From Clavibacter sepedonicus (GTDB lineage Bacteria; Actinomycetota; Actinomycetes; Actinomycetales; Microbacteriaceae): a DNA stretch of 64,000 bases. Location of the stretch: NCBI RefSeq assembly GCF_000069225.1, contig NC_010407.1, forward strand, positions 310,001-374,000. The letters run 5' to 3'. Below, piece after piece: positions 21,474 through 30,869 of the stretch; position 1 is the first letter of the stretch, and the number at the start of each line of letters is the position of its first letter. The translations under genes and the position numbers were made by a program. The notes under the pieces are model-generated. The model saw nothing but the letters and a program-made list of their open reading frames with translations. It was not told the origin of the DNA and ran no database searches.

Positions 21474-22070
21474 ATGACCGACACCGCAACCGCTGGCACG
21501 GCCGAGGGCACCACGCTCCCGCGCCTGAAGCAGAAGTACCGCACCGAGATCGTCAGCCAGCTGACCGCTGATCTCGGCTTCACGAACGTGCACCAGGTGC
21601 CCGGGCTCACGAAGATCGTCGTGAACATGGGCGTCGGGGACGCGGCTCGCGACGGCAAGATCATCGACGGCGCGGTCGCCGACCTCACCAAGATCACGGG
21701 CCAGAAGCCGCAGGTCACGAAGGCCCGCAAGTCGATCGCCCAGTTCAAGCTGCGTGAGGGCCAGGCCATCGGCACCCACGTGACGCTGCGCGGCGACCGC
21801 ATGTGGGAGTTCCTCGACCGCCTGCTGTCCCTCGCCCTGCCCCGCATCCGCGACTTCCGCGGGCTCAGCCCGAAGCAGTTCGACGGCAACGGCAACTACA
21901 CGTTCGGTCTCAACGAGCAGTCCATGTTCCACGAGATCGACCAGGACCGCATCGACCGGGTCCGCGGCATGGACATCACGGTCGTCACGACCGCTCGGAC
22001 GGACGACGAGGGACGCGCGCTGCTCAAGGCGCTCGGCTTCCCGTTCCAGACGCCCGAGAACACGCCGTAA
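21474..22070 (+). CDS. rplE: 50S ribosomal protein L5
   Basis: The 198-residue L5 binds 5S rRNA and contacts P-site t[38 protein letters not shown] and [20 protein letters not shown] are family blocks. The next gene is rpsH, not rpsN, after a 138-base gap. Confidence 0.99.
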   Translation: MTDTATAGTAEGTTLPRLKQKYRTEIVSQLTADLGFTNVHQVPGLTKIVVNMGVGDAARDGKIIDGAVADLTKITGQKPQVTKARKSIAQFKLREGQAIGTHVTLRGDRMWEFLDRLLSLALPRIRDFRGLSPKQFDGNGNYTFGLNEQSMFHEIDQDRIDRVRGMDITVVTTARTDDEGRALLKALGFPFQTPENTP

Positions 22071-22116
22071 CACGCACCGCCAGCTCCACCCGCACGACCA
22101 GCACCACCGCACGATC

Positions 22117-22142
22117 GGCGCCGGGCACCTCCGCCCGGCGCC
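22117..22142 (+). promoter_or_regulatory. Hairpin in the rplE-rpsH gap
   Basis: A perfect 10-bp stem GGCGCCGGGC around loop ACCTCC, followed by a smaller hairpin CATCCG-TGTC-CGGATG (22161-22176). The gap occupies the place where many relatives carry rpsN. The hairpins may mark the loss or act as an attenuator. Confidence 0.45.
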
Positions 22143-22208
22143 GCCACCACCACAGGTCGTCATCCGTGTCCGGATGAACGAAACCAGGCGAGAGAGGCAC
22201 CACCAGAT

Positions 22209-22607
22209 ATGACAATGACCGACCCGGTCGCTGACATGCTGACCCGACTCCGGAACGCGAACTCCGCGCACCACGACACGGTCTCCATGCCGCACTCCAA
22301 GCTCAAGTCGCACATCGCCGACATCCTCAAGTCCGAGGGCTTCATCGCCGGCTGGGACGTCGCGGACGCCCGCGTCGGCCAGACGCTGACGCTCAGCCTC
22401 AAGTTCGGTTCCGACCGCGAGCGCTCCATCCGGGGCATCAAGCGCGTGTCGAAGCCCGGACTGCGCGTGTACGCGAAGTCCGCGGAGATCCCCCAGGTCC
22501 TCGGTGGCCTCGGGGTCGCCATCCTGTCCACCTCCTCGGGGCTCCTCACGGACCGCCAGGCTGCGAAGAAGGGCGTGGGTGGGGAAGTCCTCGCCTACGT
22601 GTGGTAA
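22209..22607 (+). CDS. rpsH: 30S ribosomal protein S8
   Basis: The 132-residue S8, which binds the central domain of 16S rRNA and is the spc operon repressor in enteric bacteria. It begins [18 protein letters not shown] and ends GGEVLAYVW, both diagnostic. The second ATG (22215) is an alternative start. GAGAGAGG lies upstream. Confidence 0.99.
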   Translation: MTMTDPVADMLTRLRNANSAHHDTVSMPHSKLKSHIADILKSEGFIAGWDVADARVGQTLTLSLKFGSDRERSIRGIKRVSKPGLRVYAKSAEIPQVLGGLGVAILSTSSGLLTDRQAAKKGVGGEVLAYVW

Positions 22608-22611
22608 CGCC

Positions 22612-23148
22612 ATGTCACGCATCGGAAGACTTCCCATCGACGTCCCCGCAGGGGTCGACGTCTCCGTGGACGGCCAGCACGTCACGGTCAAGGGCCCGAA
22701 GGGCGAGCTCAGCCTCACCATCGCGCAGCCCATCCGCGCCGAGGTCCAGGACGGACAGGTGCTCGTCACCCGTCCCGACGACGAGCGCGAGTCGCGTTCG
22801 CTCCACGGCCTGACGCGCAGCCTCATCGCGAACAACATCGTCGGCGTCACCACCGGCTACACCAAGGGCCTCGAGATCGTCGGCACGGGTTACCGCGTCG
22901 CGCTCAAGGACAAGGGCGTCGAGTTCGCGCTCGGCTTCTCCCACCCCGTGTACGTCGAGGCGCCCGCGGGCATCAGCTTCACCGTCGAGGGCGTCAACAA
23001 GATGACCGTCGTCGGCATCGACAAGCAGCTCGTCGGCGAGACGGCCGCCAACATCCGCAAGATTCGCAAGCCCGAGCCCTACAAGGGCAAGGGCGTCCGC
23101 TACGCCGGCGAGAACGTTCGCCGCAAGGCCGGAAAGAGTGGTAAGTGA
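22612..23148 (+). CDS. rplF: 50S ribosomal protein L6
   Basis: The 178-residue L6 near the factor-binding site. [17 protein letters not shown] and the C-terminal [27 protein letters not shown] are conserved. It starts 4 bases after rpsH. Confidence 0.99.
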   Translation: MSRIGRLPIDVPAGVDVSVDGQHVTVKGPKGELSLTIAQPIRAEVQDGQVLVTRPDDERESRSLHGLTRSLIANNIVGVTTGYTKGLEIVGTGYRVALKDKGVEFALGFSHPVYVEAPAGISFTVEGVNKMTVVGIDKQLVGETAANIRKIRKPEPYKGKGVRYAGENVRRKAGKSGK

Positions 23149-23150
23149 TC

Positions 23151-23522
23151 ATGGCTCTCGGAGTTAGAGGAAAAAGCAAGTCCGCCGCCCGCGGCCGCAG
23201 GCACGCACGTCTGCGCAAGAAGGTCGAGGGCACCGAGCTGCGTCCGCGCCTGGTCGTCACCCGCTCGGCCCGCCACGTCTTCGTGCAGGTCGTCGATGAC
23301 AGCCGTGGTCACACCGTCGCGTCCGCGTCGACCCTTGAGGCCGACATGCGCACGTTCGACGGCGACAAGACCGCCAAGTCGCGCAAGGTCGGCGAGCTCG
23401 TCGCCGAGCGCGCCAAGGCGGCCGGCGTGGAGAGCGTCGTATTCGATCGTGGTGGCAACCGCTACGCAGGACGCGTCGCGGCCATCGCCGAAGGAGCTCG
23501 AGAGGGTGGTCTGAGCCTGTGA
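23151..23522 (+). CDS. rplR: 50S ribosomal protein L18
   Basis: The 123-residue L18 binds 5S rRNA. The basic N-terminus [24 protein letters not shown] and [20 protein letters not shown] are family features. ATG at 23151 matches the usual N-terminus; a GTG two codons earlier is possible. It overlaps rpsE by 4 bases. Confidence 0.98.
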   Translation: MALGVRGKSKSAARGRRHARLRKKVEGTELRPRLVVTRSARHVFVQVVDDSRGHTVASASTLEADMRTFDGDKTAKSRKVGELVAERAKAAGVESVVFDRGGNRYAGRVAAIAEGAREGGLSL

Positions 23523-24223
23523 GCGCAGCCGAGAACAACAACAAGGAGCCCGAGGTCGTGGCAGTGGCGGAGACGCCCGTCGAGACCGCGGCGTCCACCG
23601 CACCCGCGCAGAACGAGGGCCGTGAGGGCCGTCGTGGCGGACGCGATCGCAACCAGGGCGGCCGCGACAGCCGCGGTGGCCGTGATGCCGACAAGAGCCA
23701 GTTCCTGGAGCGCGTCGTCACCATCAACCGCGTGTCCAAGGTCGTCAAGGGTGGTCGTCGCTTCAGCTTCACCGCGCTCGTGATCGTCGGAGACGGTAAC
23801 GGACTGGTGGGCGTCGGCTACGGCAAGGCCCGCGAGGTCCCGACCGCCATCTCCAAGGGCGTCGAGGAGGCGAAGAAGAACTTCTTCCGCGTCCCCCGCA
23901 TCGGCCTGACCATCCCGCACGCCGTGCAGGGTGAGGCCTCCGCCGGAGTCGTCCTCCTCCGCCCCGCGTCCGCGGGTACCGGCGTCATCGCCGGTGGCCC
24001 CGTCCGCGCGGTGCTCGAGTGCGCCGGCATCCACGACGTGCTGAGCAAGTCGCTCGGGTCGTCGAACACGATCAACATCGTGCACGCCACGGTCGAGGCG
24101 CTCAAGCAGCTCGAGGAGCCGCGCGCCGTCGCAGCCCGTCGTGGGCTCGAGCTGGAGCAGGTCGTCCCGGCCCGCATCCTCCGCGCCCAGCGTGCCGAGG
24201 CCGACGCGAAGGCAGGTGTCTGA
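23519..24223 (+). CDS. rpsE: 30S ribosomal protein S5
   Basis: The 234-residue S5, involved in decoding fidelity. An N-terminal Glu/Arg/Gly-rich extension of about 55 residues precedes the family core ([44 protein letters not shown]). GTG at 23519 overlaps the rplR stop (GTGA). A C-terminal tail of about 20 residues is also present. Confidence 0.98.
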
Positions 24224-24405
24224 TGGCTCAGCTCCGAGTGACGCAGATCAAGTCCAAGATCAGCGAGAAGCAGAACCAGCGCGACACCCTGCGGAGCCTC
24301 GGGCTCCGTCGCATCGGTGCCGTGGTGGTCCGTGAGGACAACGCCCAGAACCGCGGGTACGTGAACACCGTGGCGCACCTGGTCAAGGTGGAGGAGATCG
24401 ACTGA
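24223..24405 (+). CDS. rpmD: 50S ribosomal protein L30
   Basis: A complete 60-residue L30: [31 protein letters not shown], ending in [13 protein letters not shown]. It is coupled by one-base overlaps to rpsE before and rplO after it. Confidence 0.98.
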
Positions 24406-24983
24406 TGGCTGAGAAGAACGAGTCGGCCGAGGCGTCCGTGAAGGCGCCCAAGGCCGCACCCAAGAAGACCGCGAAGGTGCCCGCCGCCGCTGCGGCCGCT
24501 TCCGCCGAGGCGACCACGGTCGGCTCGACGGAGACGGTCAAGCGCGAGCAGGTCCTCAAGGTCCACCACCTCCGTCCCGCCGCCGGGGCCAAGAAGGCAC
24601 GCCAGCGTGTCGGCCGCGGTGAGGGCTCGAAGGGCAAGACCGCGGGTCGTGGCACCAAGGGCACGAAGGCCCGCTACACGGTCCGCGTCGGCTTCGAGGG
24701 TGGGCAGATGCCGCTGCACATGCGCACCCCGAAGCTCCGCGGGTTCAAGAACCCGTTCCGCGTCGAGTACCAGGTCGTCAACCTGGAGAAGCTCGCCGCG
24801 CTCTACCCCGACGGCGGCGACGTCACCACGAGCGACCTGGTCGCCAAGGGTGCCGTGCGCAAGAACGAGAAGGTCAAGGTCCTCGGGGACGGCGACATCT
24901 CGGTTAAGCTGACGGTTGCTGTCGACAAGGTCTCCGGCTCCGCTGCGGAGAAGATCGTCGCAGCAGGCGGCTCCGTCAAGTAG
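24405..24983 (+). CDS. rplO: 50S ribosomal protein L15, N-terminally extended
   Basis: The 192-residue product carries a 45-residue Ala/Lys/Pro-rich N-terminal extension before the L15 core. The core begins [41 protein letters not shown]15 is a late 50S assembly protein. The extension is longer than in most bacteria, and its role is unknown. A terminator-like hairpin follows after 19 bases. Confidence 0.97.
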   Translation: MAEKNESAEASVKAPKAAPKKTAKVPAAAAAASAEATTVGSTETVKREQVLKVHHLRPAAGAKKARQRVGRGEGSKGKTAGRGTKGTKARYTVRVGFEGGQMPLHMRTPKLRGFKNPFRVEYQVVNLEKLAALYPDGGDVTTSDLVAKGAVRKNEKVKVLGDGDISVKLTVAVDKVSGSAAEKIVAAGGSVK

Positions 24984-25002
24984 CACTTCAGGACGCAACG
25001 GC

Positions 25003-25030
25003 AGGGGCGGTCGGGAAACCGACCGCCCCT
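25003..25030 (+). terminator. Hairpin between rplO and secY
   Basis: A perfect 12-bp stem (AGGGGCGGTCGG and complement) closes a GAAA tetraloop. It lacks a U-run. It may end part of the spc transcripts before secY or act as an attenuator. Confidence 0.6.
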
Positions 25031-25108
25031 ACCGGCACCTGGGGCCGCATCGCGTCGGCCCGACCCCCGCCTCCCGGCGGACCTCCCACAGAAAGCAGGA
25101 CACCCTCC

Positions 25109-26431
25109 GTGTTGAGCGCCGTCGTCAGGATCTTCCGCACCCCCGATCTGCGTCGCAAGATCGGGTTCACGCTGGGCATCATCGCCCTCTTCCGCCTCGG
25201 ATCTTTCATCCCGGCGCCGTTCGTCGACTTCGCCAACGTGCAGTCGTGCCTCGCGGCCAACCAGGGCACCTCGGGCCTCTACGAGCTCGTCAACCTCTTC
25301 AGCGGCGGTGCGCTGCTGAAGCTCTCCATCTTCGCGCTGGGCATCATGCCGTACATCACGGCATCGATCATCGTCCAGCTGCTCCGCGTGGTCATCCCGC
25401 ACTTCGACACCCTCTACAAGGAGGGCCAGTCCGGCCAGGCCAAGCTCACGCAGTACACGCGCTACCTCACGATCGCCCTCGCGGTCCTCCAGTCCACGAC
25501 GCTCATCACGGTCGCGCGCAGCGGTGCGCTCTTCGGCCAGACCAACGTCAGCGCCTGCACGCAGCTCGTCACGAACGACGCCTGGTACGCGATCATGCTC
25601 ATGGTCATCACCATGACCGCCGGCACCGGCCTCATCATGTGGATGGGCGAGCTCATCACCGAGCGCGGCATCGGCAACGGCATGTCGCTCCTCATCTTCA
25701 CGTCGGTCGCCGCCGCGTTCCCGACCTCGCTCATCGCGATCCAGCAGAGCCGCGGCTGGGAGGTCTTCCTCCTGGTCATCGCCGTCGGCCTGCTCGTCGT
25801 CGCCGCCGTCGTCTACGTCGAGCAGTCGCAGCGCCGGATCCCCGTGCAGTACGCCAAGCGCATGGTCGGACGCCGCACCTACGGCGGCAACAACACCTAC
25901 ATCCCGATCAAGGTCAACATGGCCGGCGTCGTGCCCGTCATCTTCGCCTCGTCGCTGCTGTACCTGCCCGCGCTGGTCGCGCAGTTCAACCAGCCGCCCG
26001 TCGGCCAGCCGCCTGCACCGTGGGTGCAGTGGATCACCGACAACCTCACCACGGGCGACCACCCGCTCTACATGGTGATGTACTTCCTCCTCATCGTCGG
26101 CTTCACGTACTTCTACGTCGCCATCACCTTCAATCCGGAGGAGGTCGCCGACAACATGAAGAAGTACGGCGGCTTCATCCCCGGCATCCGCGCGGGGCGC
26201 CCGACGGCCGAGTACCTCGACTACGTGCTGACGCGCATCACGCTGCCGGGCTCGCTGTACCTCGGGCTCATCGCGCTCCTGCCGCTCATCGCCCTGTCGC
26301 TCGTCGGCGCCAACCAGAACTTCCCGTTCGGCGGCGCGAGCATCCTCATCGTGGTCGGCGTCGGCCTCGAGACGGTGAAGCAGATCGACTCGCAGCTGCA
26401 GCAGCGGCACTACGAGGGGCTGCTCAAGTGA
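25109..26431 (+). CDS. secY: Preprotein translocase subunit SecY
   Basis: The 440-residue channel subunit of the general secretion pathway. Ten hydrophobic helices can be traced. The pattern includes [43 protein letters not shown], and the cytoplasmic loop motif [23 protein letters not shown]. The start is GTG at 25109 with AAAGCAGGA upstream. The stop overlaps adk by 4 bases. Only SecY is here; secE and secG are not in the window. Confidence 0.99.
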
Positions 26432-27030
26432 CCCGGCTCCTGATCGTCGGCCCTCCCGGCGCGGGCAAGGGAACGCAGGCGAAGCGCATCGCGGCCGATC
26501 GCGGCATCCCGGACGTCTCCACGGGCGACATCTTCCGCCAGAACATCAAGGACCGCACCGAGCTCGGCCAGCAGGTCCAGGCGCTCGTCGACGCGGGCAA
26601 CTACGTCCCGGACGAGCTGACGAACCGGCTCGTCACCGTGCGCCTCCAGGAGGAGGACGCGCAGGCGGGCTTCCTGCTCGACGGCTACCCGCGCACGCTC
26701 GCCCAGGTCGCGTACCTCGAGGAGCTGCTGCAGGGGTGGGGCCAGGAGCTCGACGCGGTGATCCAGCTCGTGGCGGACGAGGACGAGGTCGTCGCCCGGC
26801 TGACCCGTCGCGCCGCCGAGCAGGGGCGCGCCGACGACGGCGAGGACGAGATCCGCCACCGCCAGGAGGTCTACGTCCGCGAGACGAGCCCCCTCATCGA
26901 CGTGTACCGCGAGCACGGCCTGCTCGTCGAGGTCGACGGGCTGGGCGAGGTCGACGAGGTCGCCGAGCGGATCCGCACGGCACTCGCCGCTCGCGGCGTC
27001 CGTCCCTCCTCCGACGCCGGTCGCGCGTAG
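26428..27030 (+). CDS. adk: Adenylate kinase
   Basis: The 200-residue enzyme interconverts ATP + AMP with 2 ADP. The P-loop GPPGAGKGT, the AMP-site segment [10 protein letters not shown] and DGYPRTLAQ are present. The LID is the short type ([20 protein letters not shown]), without zinc cysteines. GTG at 26428 overlaps the secY stop (GTGA). It is followed by map after 4 bases. Confidence 0.98.
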
Positions 27031-27034
27031 CGAC

Positions 27035-27871
27035 GTGGGCGCGCTCCGCCGCACGCCGGGGATCTACAAGACCCCGGACGAGATCCGCCGCATGGTCGCC
27101 CCCGGCCTCGCGACCGCCGCGTCGCTCGACGCCGTGCGCGAGCTCATCGCCCCTGGCATCACGACGGGCGAGCTCGACGCGGCAGCCGACGCCGCCATCC
27201 GCGCGCTCGGCGGGCACTCCAACTTCCAGCTCGTGCCGGGCTACCGCCACACGGTGTGCGTCTCCGTCAACGACGAGGTCGTGCACGGCATCCCCGGCGA
27301 CCGCGTGCTGCAGCCGGGCGACATCGTCTCGGTGGACAGCGGCGCGGAGATCGACGGCTGGAACGGCGACTCCGCCATGACCGTCGTGGTGCCGGATCCC
27401 GCGCGCCCCGACGTCGTGGAGGCCCGCGAGCGCCTGTCCCGCGTCACCGAGGACTCGCTCTGGGCGGGCATCGCCCGGCTCGCGACCGCGTCGTACCTCA
27501 ACGAGGTGGGCGAGGCCGTCGAGGAGAGCGTCGAGGCGGCAGGCGCCTTCAGCATCGTCATGGACTACACGGGCCACGGCATCGGGCGGAGCATGCACGA
27601 GGATCCGCCGATCTTCAACTACCGCGTGCGCGGCAAGGGGCCTGCGGTGAAGCCGGGGCTCGTCGTCGCCATCGAGCCGATGATCACCGACGGCGAGGCG
27701 GAGACGCGCGTCCTCGACGACGACTGGACCGTCGCCACGGTCGACGGCAGCATGGCCTCGCACTGGGAGCACTCGGTCGCGGTGCACGCGCGCGGCATCT
27801 GGGTGCTGACGCTCGCGGACGGCGGGGCGTCGCGCCTCGTGCCGCTGGGCATCACGCCCGTCGCGCCCTGA
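27035..27871 (+). CDS. map: Methionine aminopeptidase, type I
   Basis: The 278-residue metalloprotease removes N-terminal methionine from new proteins. Metal ligands are visible in VDSGAEIDGWNGDSA (two Asp), GHGIGRSMHE (His), VVAIEPMI (Glu) and HWEHSVAV (Glu). The substrate-site histidine is in YRHTVCVSVND. The GTG start lies 4 bases after the adk stop. In many actinobacteria map is directly followed by infA; here the PTS locus lies between. Confidence 0.97.
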   Translation: MGALRRTPGIYKTPDEIRRMVAPGLATAASLDAVRELIAPGITTGELDAAADAAIRALGGHSNFQLVPGYRHTVCVSVNDEVVHGIPGDRVLQPGDIVSVDSGAEIDGWNGDSAMTVVVPDPARPDVVEARERLSRVTEDSLWAGIARLATASYLNEVGEAVEESVEAAGAFSIVMDYTGHGIGRSMHEDPPIFNYRVRGKGPAVKPGLVVAIEPMITDGEAETRVLDDDWTVATVDGSMASHWEHSVAVHARGIWVLTLADGGASRLVPLGITPVAP

Positions 27872-27919
27872 CCCGGGCCCGACGGCTCCGTCCGACCCGC
27901 TGAGCGGGGACGGCCGCGC

Positions 27920-29899
27920 TCAGGTGTCCATGACGTGCACGAGCTCCTCGATGAAGGAGCCGTGCGATCCCGACGCCCGCATGATGGCCTGCACGTCGCG
28001 GTGGTCGGAGAAGACCTCGACGAACTGGTCGAAGACGTGCTGGAAGCTCGTGCGGCCGCTCGCGCTGAAGGCGACGAGCGCGACCACGTGCACGCGGTTG
28101 CCGCCCCACTGCATCGCCTCGTCGTTGACCACGATCGCGATGGCCGTGCGATGCGCCGTCATCGCGAGCGAGTGCGGCACGGCGAGCGTGTCGGTGAACG
28201 CGGTCGACGAGAGGCGCTCGCGCTCGATGGCCCCGTCGATGTACTCGGGCTCGATGATGCCCTGCTCCACCATCTTGCCGCCGAGCAGCCGGATCATCGC
28301 CTCCTCGTCGGGCGCGTGCAGGTCGCGGAAGAACAGCGACTCGTCGAGGAAGCGCAGCAGGTCGTGCTTCATGGAGCTCCGGCGCGCGTGCCGGCGGACG
28401 CGGGCGACGGCCTGGCGGATCGACTCGATGTCGTCGGGCGTCGGCAGCGGCTGGACGACCACGACGTCGTCGCCGGGCGGACGCGTGCCGGTGGCGTTGA
28501 TCACGAGCTGCACCCCGAGGGCGTCCGCGTCGACGTCGGTGCGCGTGACGACGGCGTCCACGCTGATATCGGCGCCCAGCGCCTGCTCGATGCGCTGCCG
28601 CATGATCTGGTGCAGGTCGTAGTAGTTCGGGCAGACGAGCGCGCACGCGACCCGGTCGTCGCGTCGGGCGATGCGCTCCCGGTGCGAGCCCACGTGCAGG
28701 GCGATGTACGCGATCTCGTCGTCGTTGATCGCGATCCCGCGTCGCCGCTGCACCTCGCTCGCGATGAACACCGCGATCTCGTACGTCATCGGGTAGGAGG
28801 TCTTGATGGAGCGCGCGAGCGGGTTGCGGGAGAAGGAGCGGTCGGCGGCGCGGGCCACGAGGTTGCCGAGGTGCAGGGAGAAGCGCACCGTGAAGTCCTC
28901 GTCCTCGAGGTCCACCAGGTACTCCTGCTTCACGCGGCGGACGATGGCGCGCACCACGTCGAGGTCGCTCTCGACGACGTGCTCGCGCATCACGGTCGCC
29001 AGCGACTGCTCGTTGCCGGGCGTGACGACGCGCGTGCGCACGAGGAGCGCGAGGTAGGCGACGTCGCCGGCGGGCACGGGCACGTCGAAGTGGGCGGCGA
29101 GCAGGCGGGCGAGCACGGCGCGGATCGCGAGGGCGGTGGGGTCGGCGGCGGCAGGTCCCTCGGCCGCGTCGTCGGCGGCCGGCGCGGGGTCGAGGTCGGC
29201 GCCCGCGGACGGATCCGCGCCGGCGTCCGTCCGCCGCGGCGACCGCGCGAGCCGGTCGACCGCGATCGCCACGTGCAGCAGCACGTTGTCGACGCCGTAC
29301 TCGTTGACGAAGAAGCCGCCCTCGGTGAGCTCGCGGACGAGGTCCGTCTTGAACGCGCGCAGCGAGTCGGAGGCGAACTCCCGCTGCACCGTCTCGAGCG
29401 GCAGGAAGCCCTGCGCGCTCTCGTCGCGGAACATGCGCGACAGCAGCCGGCGGAAGTCGCGCTCGGATCCCTCGAGGACGGCGATGGATCCGGTGCGGCG
29501 GAGGGCGAGCCCGGCGTCCTCGACGAGCGCGCGCACCTTGCGGAGGTCCGCCTCGACGGTGGACTCGCTCACGTGCAGCTCGTCCGCGAGCGCGAAGACG
29601 TCGAGGCCGTCGGGCGCGTCGCCGAGGCGGCGGACGAGCGCGTGCAGGCGGTCGCGGGGCGTGCCCTGCTGGTCGGCGCCCGAGCGCGTCCCGAGGTGGC
29701 GGGCGTAGCTGCCGGCGTCGATCCGGTAGCCGTCGGGGGAGGAGGCGATGGCCACGGTCGAACGCTCCCGCACGGCGGTGACGTAGTTGCGCACGCTGCG
29801 CGTGGTGACCCCGAGGCGGTCCGCGAGCTCGCCGGCCTCGACCCAGCGGTCGGCCGTGGACAGGTAGTCCAGCAGCCGCTCCTGGTTCTCGCTCAGCAT
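27920..29899 (-). CDS. PTS-regulated transcriptional activator, MtlR/BglG type
   Basis: The 659-residue multidomain regulator lies divergent from the mannitol PTS genes. In order it has: an N-terminal HTH (about 1-60), a second HTH (about 95-160), PRD1 (about 190-300, with VDNVLLHVAIAVDRLAR), PRD2 (about 305-410, with SLHLGNLV and AYIALHVGSH), a IIB-like domain with a cysteine in ALVCPNYYDLHQIM, and a C-terminal IIA-like domain with histidine in LAVPHSLAM. In the MtlR family, phosphorylation of PRD2 and of the IIA/IIB-like domains tunes activation. An Ala/Pro/Asp-rich linker (about 228-258) is inserted inside PRD1. Its likely targets are the divergent PTS genes. Confidence 0.93.
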   Translation of the reverse strand: MLSENQERLLDYLSTADRWVEAGELADRLGVTTRSVRNYVTAVRERSTVAIASSPDGYRIDAGSYARHLGTRSGADQQGTPRDRLHALVRRLGDAPDGLDVFALADELHVSESTVEADLRKVRALVEDAGLALRRTGSIAVLEGSERDFRRLLSRMFRDESAQGFLPLETVQREFASDSLRAFKTDLVRELTEGGFFVNEYGVDNVLLHVAIAVDRLARSPRRTDAGADPSAGADLDPAPAADDAAEGPAAADPTALAIRAVLARLLAAHFDVPVPAGDVAYLALLVRTRVVTPGNEQSLATVMREHVVESDLDVVRAIVRRVKQEYLVDLEDEDFTVRFSLHLGNLVARAADRSFSRNPLARSIKTSYPMTYEIAVFIASEVQRRRGIAINDDEIAYIALHVGSHRERIARRDDRVACALVCPNYYDLHQIMRQRIEQALGADISVDAVVTRTDVDADALGVQLVINATGTRPPGDDVVVVQPLPTPDDIESIRQAVARVRRHARRSSMKHDLLRFLDESLFFRDLHAPDEEAMIRLLGGKMVEQGIIEPEYIDGAIERERLSSTAFTDTLAVPHSLAMTAHRTAIAIVVNDEAMQWGGNRVHVVALVAFSASGRTSFQHVFDQFVEVFSDHRDVQAIMRASGSHGSFIEELVHVMDT

Positions 29900-30110
29900 G
29901 GTCGTCTCCCTGCGCGGCCGGCTCGCGTCCCCGGGTGGCGGACGGAGCGTGCGGCTGTCGGAGACGAGTCAACCATCCGCACCCCCGTCCCACGCCCGCC
30001 GGGGCGGGCGCCGGCGTCGTCTTCCTACCCTGCGGAAAGGGCTCTGCTGGCACACGGGGCCGGGGGCGGAGCACGATGGGACGACCAGCGACGACGCGAG
30101 GAGGCACAGC
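29900..30110. promoter_or_regulatory. Divergent regulatory region of the PTS locus
   Basis: These 211 bases separate the activator gene and the PTS operon, so both promoters and any activator site should lie here. TACCCT near 30027 is a possible -10 for the rightward transcript. CCCTGCGGAAAGGG next to it is a short imperfect dyad. No operator could be assigned with confidence. Confidence 0.4.
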
Positions 30111-30491
30111 ATGACCGGGAGGATCCTCGTCGTCTGCGGCTCCGGCGCATCCAGCACGTTCCTCGCCCAGCGGCTCCGCGCGCTCGCGGAGGCGGACGGG
30201 CTCGAGATCGAGGCCGTCGCCGGATCCATCGCCCAGGTGCGCGTCGACGCCGCGGGAATGGACGTCGTCCTCCTCGGGGCCCACCTCGCCGACCGCCTCG
30301 ACGCCGTGCGCGAGGCCGCCGCCGACGAGGGCGCGACCGCCGTGCTCCTCGACGCCGACGCCGCGCGTCCCGAGGGCGCGCGTGCCGCGCTCGACCGGGC
30401 CGTCGCCGCCATGCGCCAGGGCGCCCGCTCGCTCCGCCTGGCCCCGGGGCTGCACGGGCGTCCCGTCGGCGGATCCCCGCCCGGCGCCTGA
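30111..30491 (+). CDS. Orphan PTS IIB-like protein (lactose/cellobiose fold)
   Basis: The 126-residue product starts ILVVCGSGASSTFLAQRLRALAE, the phosphocysteine loop of lactose/cellobiose-type IIB proteins; C9 is the presumed phosphorylation site. The later VVLLGAHLADRLDAVREAA fits the same fold. The C-terminal 25 residues are a basic Gly/Pro tail. GAGGAGG stands six bases before the ATG. No IIC of that class is in the window. It may pass phosphate to an unlinked permease or serve as a regulatory acceptor for the neighbouring activator; both are inference. Confidence 0.8.
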   Translation: MTGRILVVCGSGASSTFLAQRLRALAEADGLEIEAVAGSIAQVRVDAAGMDVVLLGAHLADRLDAVREAAADEGATAVLLDADAARPEGARAALDRAVAAMRQGARSLRLAPGLHGRPVGGSPPGA

Positions 30492-30602
30492 CCACCGGCG
30501 CCCGCGCCGACACCGCACGACCCGCAGCACCGCATCCCCCGCACGACCGCACGACGACCGCCCACCAGGGCCCCGACGACGGGGCCGACCGAAGGAGCCA
30601 CC

Positions 30603-30869
30603 ATGGCAGAACGCACCGTCACCATCGCCTCGTCGCACGGGCTGCACGCCCGCCCCGCCTCGCTGTTCACGCAGGCCGCCGCGAAGGCCGGGATCCCCGT
30701 GCAGCTCGCCAAGGGCGACCGCAGCGTCAACGCCGCGAGCATCCTGGGCGTGATCTCCCTGGGCGTCGACACGGGCGACGAGGTCGTCGTCTCCGCCGAG
30801 GGCGAGAACGCCGAGCAGGTCGTCACCGACCTCGCCACGCTCCTCGAGTCGGACCTGGACGCCGCATGA
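30603..30869 (+). CDS. ptsH: Phosphocarrier protein HPr
   Basis: The 88-residue HPr carries phosphate from Enzyme I to IIA domains. The active-site histidine is H15 in SSHGLHARPASLF. S46 in NAASILGVISLG, the regulatory serine of Firmicutes, is also present. AAGGAG precedes the ATG. The stop overlaps the Enzyme I start (ATGA). Confidence 0.98.
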   Translation: MAERTVTIASSHGLHARPASLFTQAAAKAGIPVQLAKGDRSVNAASILGVISLGVDTGDEVVVSAEGENAEQVVTDLATLLESDLDAA

